Shown here in pieces: positions 17,053 through 24,965 of a stretch of 64,000 bases of DNA (position 1 is its first letter; every line of letters begins with the position of its first letter). The translations under genes were made by a program, and so were the position numbers. The notes under the pieces are model-generated. The model saw nothing but the letters and a program-made list of their open reading frames with translations, was not told where the DNA came from and did no database searches. Origin of the DNA: JAOPZW01 sp963807305 (GTDB lineage: Bacteria > Actinomycetota > Thermoleophilia > Solirubrobacterales > Solirubrobacteraceae); the NCBI GenBank assembly GCA_963807305.1, contig CAWEBN010000014.1, positions 124,001 through 188,000 of the forward strand, read 5' to 3'.

Positions 17053-17150
17053 TCACGGGATCGTCCCATACGGCCGCTCCCGGGGTCCGGCCGCTGGTAG
17101 CGTTGGGCATCCGCCGTGGACCGGCGGTCGAGCACGAAGCGAGGAGGCGG

Positions 17151-18380
17151 ATGGACGCGCAGTCCGGAGCCGGGCCCCATGGGAGTGCACCGCCGGCGGG
17201 CCGGGTGCACGTCCTCGGCGCGGGACCCGTCGGCCTCCTGCTGACGGCGTTGTTGCAGCCGCTCGACTGGGCCGCGGTGCGCCTCTACGAGAAGCGCCGC
17301 GACTACACGCGCACGCGCATGGTCCGGCTCGCCTCCTACCTCGTCGCCGATTCGGTCGAGGCGTACCGTGCCGACCACTTCGACGGGGACAACGTGGAGG
17401 CCGTCTTCGATCCGTCGGAGCTCGCCGCGGCCCTGGCGTTCCGGCAGTCGATCCCTGCCGACCTCGCGGAGCTGCTGCGCGGATGGACGCGCGGGTTCAT
17501 CCAGCTCAACGCGATCGAGCGCGCCCTCAGCGATCTCATCGACGCGCGCACCGAGACGCCCGTGGAGCGCGTCACGGCGGCGCTGACGGCCGAGGAGGCG
17601 ACCGCGATGCTCGAACCGGGCGACGTGCTGATCGACTGCACGGGCAGCAAGTCGCTGCTCCGCGACGGGCTCCTCCCCGACGGCGACGGGAACACGCTCA
17701 CCTTCCTGTTCGAGCACGCGCTCGTCGTGACCTTCCTCTACAGCCAGACGTACACGTGCAACGAGTACTGCAAGTACTACAAGAACGTCGAGAACGCGCA
17801 CTACAAGTTCATCCCGATGGTCTCCCGCGTCTCCTACGACGGGACGATGAGCCACGTGACGGGCATCGTCACCATCACGCCGGAGGAGTACGCGGCGATG
17901 CCGAAGCGGTTCGACGGTGAATGGCTGCGCGACAACCTTCCGGACGCCGCCCGGTCGATGGAGCGCTTCATCGCCAAGGTCACGGAGGAGACGCACGGCG
18001 AGGTCGTCGGCGACCTCGAGATGATCCCCATCCCCCTGAACCTCTACCGCGCGCGCAACGCGACGAGCCTGCAGTGGAGCGCGACGGGGCCGCGCGACCA
18101 CCCGTTCGCCACGACGCCGGTGTTCCTGCTCGGGGACTCGGCGATCGGCTCGCCCTACTTCCAGTCGATCACGCTCGGCTTCGAGTGCGCGATGTTCCTG
18201 GCGGGACTCATCGCGCAACGCGACGGGCCGGCCGAGCCGATGCTCGATCGCTACGAGCGGCACATGTACAAGCAGTGGCTGCGTGTGTACATGCAGAGCA
18301 AGATGATCAAGAACAACAAGGACCTGTTCCAGTTGCTCGACGACCCGCTCGCGCTCCTCGACAAGTTGCACATCTACTGA
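17151..18380 (+). CDS. FAD-dependent oxidoreductase/monooxygenase, island cargo
   Basis: A 409-residue flavoprotein with an N-terminal FAD-binding Rossmann motif VHVLGAGPVGLLLTALL (about residues 18-34) followed by VRLYEKRRDY. Near the end is the second FAD motif VFLLGDSAIGSPYFQSITLG, the GD box of group A monooxygenases. The central region holds an unusual aromatic, asparagine-rich stretch (YTCNEYCKYYKNVENAHYKF). No transmembrane segment or signal is seen. GAGGAGG sits four bases before the ATG. The frame is intact with strong codon bias, unlike the surrounding remnants. The substrate is unknown. Confidence 0.83.
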   Translation: MDAQSGAGPHGSAPPAGRVHVLGAGPVGLLLTALLQPLDWAAVRLYEKRRDYTRTRMVRLASYLVADSVEAYRADHFDGDNVEAVFDPSELAAALAFRQSIPADLAELLRGWTRGFIQLNAIERALSDLIDARTETPVERVTAALTAEEATAMLEPGDVLIDCTGSKSLLRDGLLPDGDGNTLTFLFEHALVVTFLYSQTYTCNEYCKYYKNVENAHYKFIPMVSRVSYDGTMSHVTGIVTITPEEYAAMPKRFDGEWLRDNLPDAARSMERFIAKVTEETHGEVVGDLEMIPIPLNLYRARNATSLQWSATGPRDHPFATTPVFLLGDSAIGSPYFQSITLGFECAMFLAGLIAQRDGPAEPMLDRYERHMYKQWLRVYMQSKMIKNNKDLFQLLDDPLALLDKLHIY

Positions 18381-18391
18381 GAGGTGAATTT

Positions 18392-18475
18392 GTGGCAGTC
18401 AGAGTCGGCCGGCCCGTTTCCGATCACACCCTGCAGGGCCTACGTCCGCGGCGAGCCCGCCCCGATCCTGTTTGA
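18392..18475 (+). pseudogene. Short coding start after the FAD gene, probably a truncated gene
   Basis: A GTG at 18392, with AGAGGTG seven bases upstream, opens a 27-codon frame (VAVRVGRPVSDHTLQGLRPR) ending at 18475. The good ribosome binding site 11 bases after the FAD gene stop suggests it was the second gene of an operon whose remainder was deleted. Low confidence. Confidence 0.3.
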
Positions 18476-18484
18476 CCTGTCGAG

Positions 18485-18806
18485 TCACCAGGGCAGCTGA
18501 GCCCGCGGTATGCCCATCACCTGCACCGCCGGGAGGTCGCGTACGCCGCGGTCGGGATCGCGGGTCGTCGCCGCACACCGGGGCACCGCCCGCCGATCCG
18601 GATCTCCGCCGCGCCGACCGCGGCGAGCACCCCCTCCCACTCGTCCTCGACATGCTCGCGGTCGGTCGCGAGCTGACGAGCAATCCGGAAGCGGCGGGCG
18701 TCGATGCCCGCGGCGCCGGACTCGCGCTCGAGCGCGCGGACCGACGCGTCGCCGAGCAGCGTGACGCCGGCCGCGTCGGAGGCCGCGCCGGAGACGCCTC
18801 ACGCTG
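18485..18806 (-). pseudogene. MOSC-domain protein remnant
   Basis: Minus-strand reading gives VTLLGDASVRALERESGAAG, then IDARRFRIARQLATDREHVE and DEWEGVLAAVGAAEIRIGG. After a frame change near 18590 it gives VPRCAATTRDPDRGVRDLPA. This follows the MOSC (molybdenum cofactor sulfurase C-terminal) pattern including the conserved RC...TT.DPD segment. Both ends of the gene are missing, so it is non-functional. Confidence 0.65.
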
Positions 18807-19336
18807 AGGCTGCAGAGCGCGCCGACCATAAGTGCTACCTGCTCAACACTGATGGCGGCAACTCCGGGAACCCGTTGGGCCGCGCGGCGATTGGTGCGCT
18901 CCTCATGCAAGGCGATACTCGGCTCGCCGATTTGCCGCGGCGCTGGCGCGCTACTCCTATCGCCTGCTTGCGCCAGTGCGATCGCTGCTGAGCGGACCGG
19001 TGGTATCCCTGCAAACCGAGGGTGAGCTAGCGAACAGGGCGGCGTCCTGGTCGTCGGCGCGGCGTTGTCCCACGCCGCTCCGATTCGCGGATCGCTGGGC
19101 AGTCTTGGTCGCCTAGGCTCCGACGATAATCATCGGTCGGCGACCGGCGCCCAGGGAACACACCCGAGGAACATACGTCGTCCTCGCCGCGCGTCCCGCC
19201 GACGAAAGCTATGGTTTTGCAGGATATTTTCGGATCGGTGGTGCGCGACGCGAGCGCGCGACCGCCTGCTTGTAAGGCCGCTGCGCCGGCACCGCGCGAC
19301 TGCGGCCTCGATACTCGCTATCTCGATACGCGAGCG
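18807..19336. other. Island stretch without a recognisable gene
   Basis: About 530 bases of lower-GC sequence between the MOSC remnant and the glycosylase-like gene. Several short frames exist on both strands but none shows a start signal, family motif or consistent codon bias. It looks like eroded island DNA. Confidence 0.5.
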
Positions 19337-20221
19337 CTAGAGGCGAGCGGTGAGGTGGTCGACCAGCTGGCGCTGCCCGCGCTTCCAGCCGCCTCGACGA
19401 TTGTTAGGGTGCGGGATCCAGTAGTACTCGGCCTGCTGGGCTGAGAAGGTCAGCGTCCCGCACGCGAACGTCGGCTCGTCGACCTCCAAGGTGGGCGTGT
19501 GACTGGTCTCGATCGCCAGGCGCGGCTCTGAGCCGAGGACAAGCACCCCACCCGGCCGCAGCAAGGCCAGTTCTTTGCTGAGGTACCGCGGAGGGCATTG
19601 GCGCTCCATGGCTCGCGTCGGCTTCCCCGCGCGATCGCCGCGCGGCGAGCACTTGATCGACTGCACGCGCGCGATGTGTTCCACGAACCCAGCTAACGCC
19701 CGCGGGTCGGGCTCGGTATCGGGCTGCGGGCTTCGGCCTTCCCACCAGGACAGCACGGCGGCGGCGCTCGCGGCCATTCGATACCCGGCTCGGCTGTAGT
19801 TCCACAGCGGGCTGGCGTCCAGGCCCGCGCCCAGGTACTCGCCGGTATGGGCGCTGATCGAGTACTCGATGGTTATGTCCCACCAATCGGACTCGGGCTC
19901 GGCGTTGTCGAGGTTCAGGTTGAGCGCGACCACGCACAAGCCGCCCGGCCCGTAGTGCTCGCCAATCCACGGCCAGAAGATCGAGCCGTCCGGCTCGCGC
20001 TTGTCTGCGGCGGTGCGGCCGGGGTGCTCGTTTGATGAGCGACCCGCCCAGCACGACTCCGCGGCGTCGCAACAACGGTCGAGCGAGCAAGCGCGTCCGC
20101 CGCGGTCAAGCACCCCGCGGCGCCGGTACAGGGCACTGATTCGCGCCAGCATTGCCACGCGCTCATGCGTCGGCGTGTAGCCGTCCGCGTTCAGGCGTCG
20201 CTCGATCTCCCGCTTGGTCAT
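19337..20221 (-). CDS. Uracil-DNA-glycosylase-superfamily-like protein, island cargo
   Basis: A 294-residue intact protein. The N-terminus has a helix for DNA or protein contact (MTKREIERRLNADGYTPTHE) and clustered cysteines (CSLDRCCDAAESC). A segment VVALNLNLDN resembles the N-terminal active-site strand of the UDG superfamily. SIKCSPRGDR...QCPPRYLSKELALLRPGGVL followed by VLG matches the Fe-S-containing family 4/5 pattern (KC.P..R ... C..YL..EL.LL.P...VLG). YWIPHPNNRRGGWKRGQRQL matches the C-terminal HPS-type motif. The cysteines could ligate a 4Fe-4S cluster. The classic GEAPG motif is missing, so activity is uncertain. It sits next to tRNA-Lys at the island edge. Confidence 0.6.
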   Translation of the reverse strand: MTKREIERRLNADGYTPTHERVAMLARISALYRRRGVLDRGGRACSLDRCCDAAESCWAGRSSNEHPGRTAADKREPDGSIFWPWIGEHYGPGGLCVVALNLNLDNAEPESDWWDITIEYSISAHTGEYLGAGLDASPLWNYSRAGYRMAASAAAVLSWWEGRSPQPDTEPDPRALAGFVEHIARVQSIKCSPRGDRAGKPTRAMERQCPPRYLSKELALLRPGGVLVLGSEPRLAIETSHTPTLEVDEPTFACGTLTFSAQQAEYYWIPHPNNRRGGWKRGQRQLVDHLTARL

Positions 20222-20505
20222 GACCGACGATACGCACGCTGCCAGCCCTCTCCCTCGACCGGGCGAACCAACATCGTCGCGATCTTCGACCGCCCACGCT
20301 ATCTCACGGCGCCCGTTGGGACAGCTGGTGGCTCACGTTGTGCGTTCGGCGGGCCTGGCTGGGAGCCTCGCCGTTGCGGGATTTCGCGCCTCTGACCGCT
20401 CGCGCAGGCCTCGTCGGGCAGAGCCTGGGACACATCCGGGACACGCCGCGGACTGTTCATGCCCAGTGACACGAAGGAAAGGCCCTCTGAGCGGCGCTGT
20501 TCGCA

Positions 20506-20578
20506 TGCCCCCGCAAGGAATCGAACCTTGAACCTTCGGATTAAGAGTCCGCTGCTCTGCCAGTTGAGCTACAGGGGC
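20506..20578 (-). tRNA. tRNA-Lys (anticodon CTT); 3' half is attR
   Basis: A 73-base cloverleaf on the minus strand. The 7-bp acceptor stem pairs GCCCCTG with CGGGGGC (one G-T pair), the D arm is AGCTCAACTGGCAGAGC, the anticodon loop is CTCTTAA with CTT, and the T arm is GGTTCAAGGTTCGATTCC in part; the discriminator is A and CCA is not encoded. Bases 20506-20548 are duplicated at 12918-12960, so the 3' half was rebuilt or retained during island integration and the gene remains functional. Confidence 0.96.
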
Positions 20579-20607
20579 GCGGCGCCCATGGTAGCGGCGC
20601 GTTCTGG

Positions 20608-21297
20608 TCAGCCGCTCTGAGACTGGGCCGGCTGCTGGACGTTGAGCTGGCTCTTCTGGAGGTCGATCTCCGACTTGAGCTGCTTGCGGTCCTTCTTGGG
20701 CGCGAGGGCGATGGCCTTGGCCTCGGCCAGCGTCGCCTTGCGGTCCTGTTTGGCGCCGGCGGCCAGGATGGCGAGCTGGGCGTAGAGGTTCGCGCTCTCC
20801 TTGCGGCTGGCGATGACGGCCTCCATCGCCGTCACGGCCTTGTCGTACTGCTTCAGACCGGCCGGGCCGTAGGCCTGCACCATCAGGTTGGCCGTGTTCG
20901 GGTCCGGCTTCGCGGGATTGGTCGCGAGGTAGCGCTGCCAGGCCGCGGAGGCCAGGCGCAGCTCGGCGAGGCCCTTCGCCGTGTAGGCGCCCTGGGTCTG
21001 GTTGAAGTTCTCGCCGGTGCTCGCGTTGCCGAAGTGCAGCTTGGTCAGACCGAGGAGAGCGGCGGTGTCCTGCGGGTTGACCTTGAGCTGGCGCTCGTAG
21101 GCGGCGAGGCGCGTCTTGAACACGGTGTCGGTGCTCGTGTTGCTGCTGCCGTTGCCGCCGATGGCGTCGAAGAGGCCGCCGTTCGTGCCGCCGCCGATGC
21201 CGAAAAGGATGAGGCCGCCGCCCATGAGCAGGGCGAGCGCGAGGTAGATCACTTGTACGGTGCGGCGCCGTCCGCGGCCGCGGAGGTCGAAGAGCAT
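20608..21297 (-). CDS. Membrane-anchored TPR-like protein
   Basis: A 229-residue protein. Residues 1-12 are basic (LFDLRGRGRRRTV), followed by one membrane helix (QVIYLALALLMGGGLILFGI) and a Gly/Asn/Ser linker. The rest is helical with tetratricopeptide-like spacing (AAYERQLKVNPQDTAALLGL, AWQRYLATNPAKPDPNTANL, QYDKAVTAMEAVIASRKESA). The C-terminus is Gln/Ser-rich. It starts five bases downstream of the tatC stop, so it is probably co-transcribed with tatA-tatC. A scaffold role at the membrane is likely; a link to Tat function is inference only. Confidence 0.8.
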   Translation of the reverse strand: MLFDLRGRGRRRTVQVIYLALALLMGGGLILFGIGGGTNGGLFDAIGGNGSSNTSTDTVFKTRLAAYERQLKVNPQDTAALLGLTKLHFGNASTGENFNQTQGAYTAKGLAELRLASAAWQRYLATNPAKPDPNTANLMVQAYGPAGLKQYDKAVTAMEAVIASRKESANLYAQLAILAAGAKQDRKATLAEAKAIALAPKKDRKQLKSEIDLQKSQLNVQQPAQSQSG

Positions 21298-21302
21298 CGA
21301 AT

Positions 21303-22340
21303 CTAGGATAGGGACAGGTCGTCGTCGAGGTCCCAGCGCTCTTCCGGCTCGGCCCTTGCACGGCGGCGTTCGAAGATCCGAGCGAGCAGGACGCTGAGCT
21401 CGAAGAGGACCAGCAGGGGTGCCATCGCGATGAGCATCGTGACCGGATCCGGCGTCGGGGTGGCCACCGCGGCGACCACCGCAATGGCCAGGATCACGTA
21501 GCCGCGATTCTTCGCGAGCTGGCGTGCGCTGACGATGCCCATGCGCGTGACCGCCAGCACGCCGACCGGGATCTGGAAGAGCAGACCGATCAGCGCGATG
21601 AGGATGATCGCGAACTTGTAGTAGTCCGTGGCGCGGATGAGGATGTCGAAGTTGCCGTCGTTGAACGTCAGCAGGAAGTGGATGGCGCGCGGCAGCGCCA
21701 CGAAGTAGCCGAAGGCGACGCCGGCCAGGAAGAGGCACGGGACCATCAACATGAGCGGCAGCGCGACCTTGCGCTCCTGCGGGCTGAAGGCCGGCAGGAC
21801 GAAGGCGTAGGCCTGGTAGAGCAGGAACGGCAAGGCCAGCAGCAGGGCGGCGTAGCCGGCGACAGTGAAGGTCGTGACGAAGGGCTCGGTCACCCCCAGC
21901 GTCACGGGCAGCCGCGTGGTGTTCCGCGGCGCGGCCGCCGCGGCGTCGCGGGTCGCGCGGTAGGCGGCGTCGAGCTGGCGGTTCTGCTTGGCGAGCAGGG
22001 CCTGCTGGGCGACCGTGAGATCGAGCTTGCTCGCCAGCAGGTCGTTGACGCGCTTCTGGGTCGCGAGCACGGGCAGGGTCAGGCTCTGGGCGCGCGCCGT
22101 CTTCAGGCCGTAGACGGCCGTGTCCTCGAGCGGGCTGCGCTTGCTGGGGTCGGCGCTGACTTTCCGCGTCGACTGCAGCGGCTTGTTGATCGTGGTGAGC
22201 AGCCAGTCGTTCTGCCAGTAGCAGACCGCGAAGGCCACCCCGAGCACGACGAGCGAGATGATCAGGCGGTTGCGGAGCTCGTCGAGGTGCTCGACGAGAC
22301 TCAGGCGGTCCTCATGGCCGATGGGCCGCAGGCGACTCAA
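21303..22340 (-). CDS. tatC: Sec-independent protein translocase TatC
   Basis: Membrane receptor for twin-arginine signal peptides. The 345-residue protein starts with SLVEHLDELRNRLI, the TatC signature, and has six membrane helices. TM1 (LIISLVVLGVAFAVCYWQ) and TM2 are separated by an expanded, helical, Ala/Gln-rich loop of about 110 residues that ends in VTEPFVTTF, equivalent to the conserved P-x-E-x-F region. The tail is charged (RIFERRRARAEPEERWDLDD). It lies 18 bases downstream of tatA. The Rieske protein at 28283-28957 is a probable substrate. Confidence 0.94.
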   Translation of the reverse strand: MSRLRPIGHEDRLSLVEHLDELRNRLIISLVVLGVAFAVCYWQNDWLLTTINKPLQSTRKVSADPSKRSPLEDTAVYGLKTARAQSLTLPVLATQKRVNDLLASKLDLTVAQQALLAKQNRQLDAAYRATRDAAAAAPRNTTRLPVTLGVTEPFVTTFTVAGYAALLLALPFLLYQAYAFVLPAFSPQERKVALPLMLMVPCLFLAGVAFGYFVALPRAIHFLLTFNDGNFDILIRATDYYKFAIILIALIGLLFQIPVGVLAVTRMGIVSARQLAKNRGYVILAIAVVAAVATPTPDPVTMLIAMAPLLVLFELSVLLARIFERRRARAEPEERWDLDDDLSLS

Positions 22341-22358
22341 ACGCGCCTCCGGCGACGC

Positions 22359-22634
22359 TCAGGAGACGTCCGCGCGCGAAGCGGGCTGGTCCTGCGGGCG
22401 CGCCTCACCCGACACCGCCTCGGGCTCGGCCGCCGCCCGGTCGAGCCCGTGCTGACGCACGACCGGCTCCGCGTCGGGCGTCTCGTCGTCCTTGTCCTTG
22501 CCGGTGATCGAGTCCTTGAACTCGCGCATCCCGGACCCCAGCTGGCGCCCCAGGCCCGGCAGTCGCTTGGGCCCGAAGACGATGAGCACGATGACCAGGA
22601 TGATGCCCAACTCGAGCGGTCCTATGGAAGGCAT
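22359..22634 (-). CDS. tatA: Twin-arginine translocase subunit TatA
   Basis: A 91-residue TatA/E-type protein: a short N-terminus, one membrane helix (LELGIILVIVLIVFGPKRLP) containing the FGPKRLP hinge, an amphipathic helix (GLGRQLGSGMREFKDSI) and a charged tail of ~45 residues rich in Asp, Glu and Arg. TatA forms the transport pore together with TatC encoded immediately downstream. No tatB-like gene is visible nearby, as in many actinobacteria and Gram-positives. Confidence 0.94.
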   Translation of the reverse strand: MPSIGPLELGIILVIVLIVFGPKRLPGLGRQLGSGMREFKDSITGKDKDDETPDAEPVVRQHGLDRAAAEPEAVSGEARPQDQPASRADVS

Positions 22635-22751
22635 GCGGCAAGCGTACCGGGGACCGCGAAGCGCACTCGCCAGTGGGCTTGCGAGCGAGCGGCAACGCGC
22701 CACATGTCGTGTCGTACGAATGACCCGTAAAGGCGAAGGCGAGGGCGGCCG

Positions 22752-23204
22752 ATGAAGGGGCCAGACGGAGACCTCACCATGAGCCGCGAAGCCGACAACC
22801 CTCACTACGTCCGCCGCGTCGTCCTGCCCTCGGGCAAGACGATCGAGGTGGTCTACTTCGACGAGATCCCCGCCTTCCCGGCGGTCGGCGACTCGGGCTA
22901 CACCGAGAGCGGCGAGGACCTGCACCTGTGCGGGAGCTGCGGCTCGGACCTGGTCTACCCCGTCGAGTGGGACGAGTCCGGCGCGACCCATTGGGAGGTC
23001 ACGCTGCGCTGCCCCAACTGCGAGTGGACCGGCACCGGCGTCTTCGAGCAGACCATCGTCGAGCGCTTCGACGAGGTCCTCGACCGCGGTACCGAGGCTC
23101 TCGTCCGCGACCTCAAGCGGATGATGCACGCCAACATGGAGGATGAGATCGAGCGCTTCGTCACCGCGCTCGACGCTGATCACATCCTCCCCGACGACTT
23201 CTAG
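22752..23204 (+). CDS. Zinc-ribbon protein of unknown function
   Basis: A 150-residue soluble protein. After an N-terminal beta-rich part (HYVRRVVLPSGKTIEVVYF) come two CxxC pairs, LCGSCGSDL and RCPNCEWTG, forming a zinc ribbon. An acidic helical C-terminus follows (VERFDEVLDRGTEALVRDLK, then DEIERFVTALDADHILPDDF). I do not recognise a named family; zinc binding is inferred from the cysteine spacing. The start at 22752 follows GAGGGCGG; an ATG at 22779 is the alternative. It is divergent from tatA. Confidence 0.72.
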   Translation: MKGPDGDLTMSREADNPHYVRRVVLPSGKTIEVVYFDEIPAFPAVGDSGYTESGEDLHLCGSCGSDLVYPVEWDESGATHWEVTLRCPNCEWTGTGVFEQTIVERFDEVLDRGTEALVRDLKRMMHANMEDEIERFVTALDADHILPDDF

Positions 23205-23218
23205 GTCGCCCGCCCCTT

Positions 23219-23875
23219 CTAGCTCGCCCGCAGGTAGGCCAGCACGGCCAGCACCCGCCGATGATCGTCATCGGTGGAGGGCAGGCCGAGCTTGCCGAAG
23301 ATGCTCGAGACGTGCTTCTCGACCGCGCCGGCCGTCACCACCATCGCGCGCGCGATCGCCGCGTTGGTGCGCCCCTCGGCCATCAGCTCCAGGACCTCGC
23401 GCTCGCGTGGGGTCAGCGCCGCGAGCGCCGGGTCCCCCGTCTGCCCCGCCCGCGACCGCACCAGCTCGGCGACGACCTCGCGGTCCAAGGCGGTCCCGCC
23501 GCGGGCCACGCGCTGGACGGCGTCGACGAAGCCTCTTACGTCGCCGACGCGCTCCTTGAGCAGGTAGCCGATCCCGCCCTCGCCGGACTCGAGCAGCTCG
23601 GCCGTGTAGACCGGCTCGACGTACTGCGAGAGGACGAGGACGCCCAGCCCCGGCTGGCGCTCCCGCGCCTCGAGCGCCGCGCGCAACCCCTCGTCGGTGA
23701 AGCTCGGCGGCAGGCGCACGTCGACGATCGCCACGTCGGGCTTGTGGCCCGCGACGATCCGCAGCAGCCCCGGGGCGTCCTCGGCCTGGGCGACGACCTC
23801 GATGCCCTGCTCGCGCAGGAGCGCGACGAGCCCCTCGCGCAGCAGCGCCTGGTCCTCGACGATCACCACCCGCAT
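23219..23875 (-). CDS. NarL/LuxR-family response regulator
   Basis: A 218-residue two-component regulator. The receiver domain has the acidic pair in VVIVEDQALLREGL, the phosphoacceptor Asp in VAIVDVRLPPSFTDEG and the conserved Lys in GYLLKERVGDV. The C-terminal LuxR-type helix-turn-helix spans LTPREREVLELMAEGRTNAA and KHVSSIFGKLGL. Its start overlaps the end of the kinase gene by 13 bases, so the two form a coupled kinase-regulator pair. Confidence 0.94.
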   Translation of the reverse strand: MRVVIVEDQALLREGLVALLREQGIEVVAQAEDAPGLLRIVAGHKPDVAIVDVRLPPSFTDEGLRAALEARERQPGLGVLVLSQYVEPVYTAELLESGEGGIGYLLKERVGDVRGFVDAVQRVARGGTALDREVVAELVRSRAGQTGDPALAALTPREREVLELMAEGRTNAAIARAMVVTAGAVEKHVSSIFGKLGLPSTDDDHRRVLAVLAYLRAS

Positions 23876-24897
23876 GGCAGCTCCGCCCGCACGGTGGTCC
23901 CGCCCCCGGCGGGGCTCGAGACCGTCAGGTTGCCGTCGAGCGCGGCCACGCGCTGGCGCAGCCCCATGAGCCCGGTGCCGGCCGGGTCAGCCCCGCCCGG
24001 CCCATCGTCGCGGACCTCGACGACCAGCCGGTCCCCGTGGTCGGCGAGCTCGACGGTCGCCGCCGCGCCCCCGGCGTGCTTGGCCGCGTTGGTCAGGGCC
24101 TCGGCCACGACGAAGTAGGCGGCGGTCTCCACCACGGGGACGGGCCGTCGCATGATCGACGCGTTCACGGTGACCGGGATCTGCGCGCGGCGCCCCAGCG
24201 CCTCGACCGCCGCCACGAGGCCGCGGTCGGCCAGCACCGGCGGCGCGATGCCGCGAGCGAGGTCGCGCAGCTCGCCGATGGCCGCACCCGCCTCCTCGCG
24301 TGCGCTGCGCACGAGCGCGGCCACGTCGGGGCGGTCCTCGAGGCGCTCCTCGGCGCGGCCGAGCTGCATGCTCAGGGCGACGAGCCGCGCCTGGGCGCCA
24401 TCGTGCAGGTCGCGCTCGATGCGCCGCAGCTCGGCCGCCTGCACGTCGAGGGCTCCAGCCCGCGTGCGCGTGAGCTCGTCGACGCGGGCCGCGAGCTGGC
24501 GCTCCTGCGGTCGCAGGCTGGGCAGGGCGACGACGACGATCGCGTGGGCGCCGAAGGCGAGGGCCAGCGTTGCGACGGCCCACAGCGGCCAGAACGTGCC
24601 GCCGCCGGCGAGTACGTAGACCGCGACGAGCACGGCCGCGACCCAGCCCGACGCCGCGCCATGGAGGGCGAGCGGCCGCAGTCGCCCGTCGGGCACACGC
24701 AGCGCCGCACGCACCGCGAGCTGGATCGCGAGCGGCAACGCCAGCGCGAAGATCACCCACTTCGGCCAGAAGTACCCGGCCCCGGTCAGCCCCCAGATGA
24801 AGACCAGCACGAGGCAGAGCAGCAGCGAGAGGGCCGCCTCGACCGCGATCGCGGCGCCCCAGACATCTTCGCTCGTGCGATCTCCGTTCACGGACAC
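23863..24897 (-). CDS. Two-component sensor histidine kinase (HisKA_3 type)
   Basis: A kinase of about 344 residues. Its membrane domain has four helices arranged as two similar pairs, each with a FWP motif (GAGYFWPKWVIF and GGTFWPLWAVAT), like the 2TM domain of actinobacterial kinases. RRIERDLHDGAQARLVALSM carries the phosphorylated His. ALTNAAKHAGG, VRDDGPGG and GTGLMGLRQRV are the ATPase boxes. GTG at 24897 or 24891 can serve as start. The sensed signal is unknown and no large extracellular domain is present. Confidence 0.9.
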   Translation of the reverse strand: MSVNGDRTSEDVWGAAIAVEAALSLLLCLVLVFIWGLTGAGYFWPKWVIFALALPLAIQLAVRAALRVPDGRLRPLALHGAASGWVAAVLVAVYVLAGGGTFWPLWAVATLALAFGAHAIVVVALPSLRPQERQLAARVDELTRTRAGALDVQAAELRRIERDLHDGAQARLVALSMQLGRAEERLEDRPDVAALVRSAREEAGAAIGELRDLARGIAPPVLADRGLVAAVEALGRRAQIPVTVNASIMRRPVPVVETAAYFVVAEALTNAAKHAGGAAATVELADHGDRLVVEVRDDGPGGADPAGTGLMGLRQRVAALDGNLTVSSPAGGGTTVRAELPCGW

Positions 24898-24965
24898 AGC
24901 GTGCCAGGCGCGCACATGCTCGTCCCTGACGCGCGCCCCCCAGTCACCCTCCGGCTGGCCGGAGG

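Larger units (their letters stand above)
12918..20548. mobile_element. Decayed genomic island integrated in tRNA-Lys(CTT)
   Basis: A 7.6-kb insertion bounded by 43-bp direct repeats (12918-12960 and 20506-20548). Just inside the left repeat is a truncated tyrosine integrase. The interior holds insertion sequences, gene remnants with frameshifts, long stretches without recognisable genes, and base composition visibly richer in A and T than the flanks, notably at 18.8-20.4 kb. No phage structural, replication or conjugation genes are seen, so it is either a small integrative element or what deletion has left of a larger one. It cannot excise with its own integrase. Confidence 0.88.

Noticed and set aside
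12918..20548. Prophage
   Set aside because: An integrase remnant and tRNA target are present, but no capsid, portal, terminase, tail, lysis or phage replication gene is seen.
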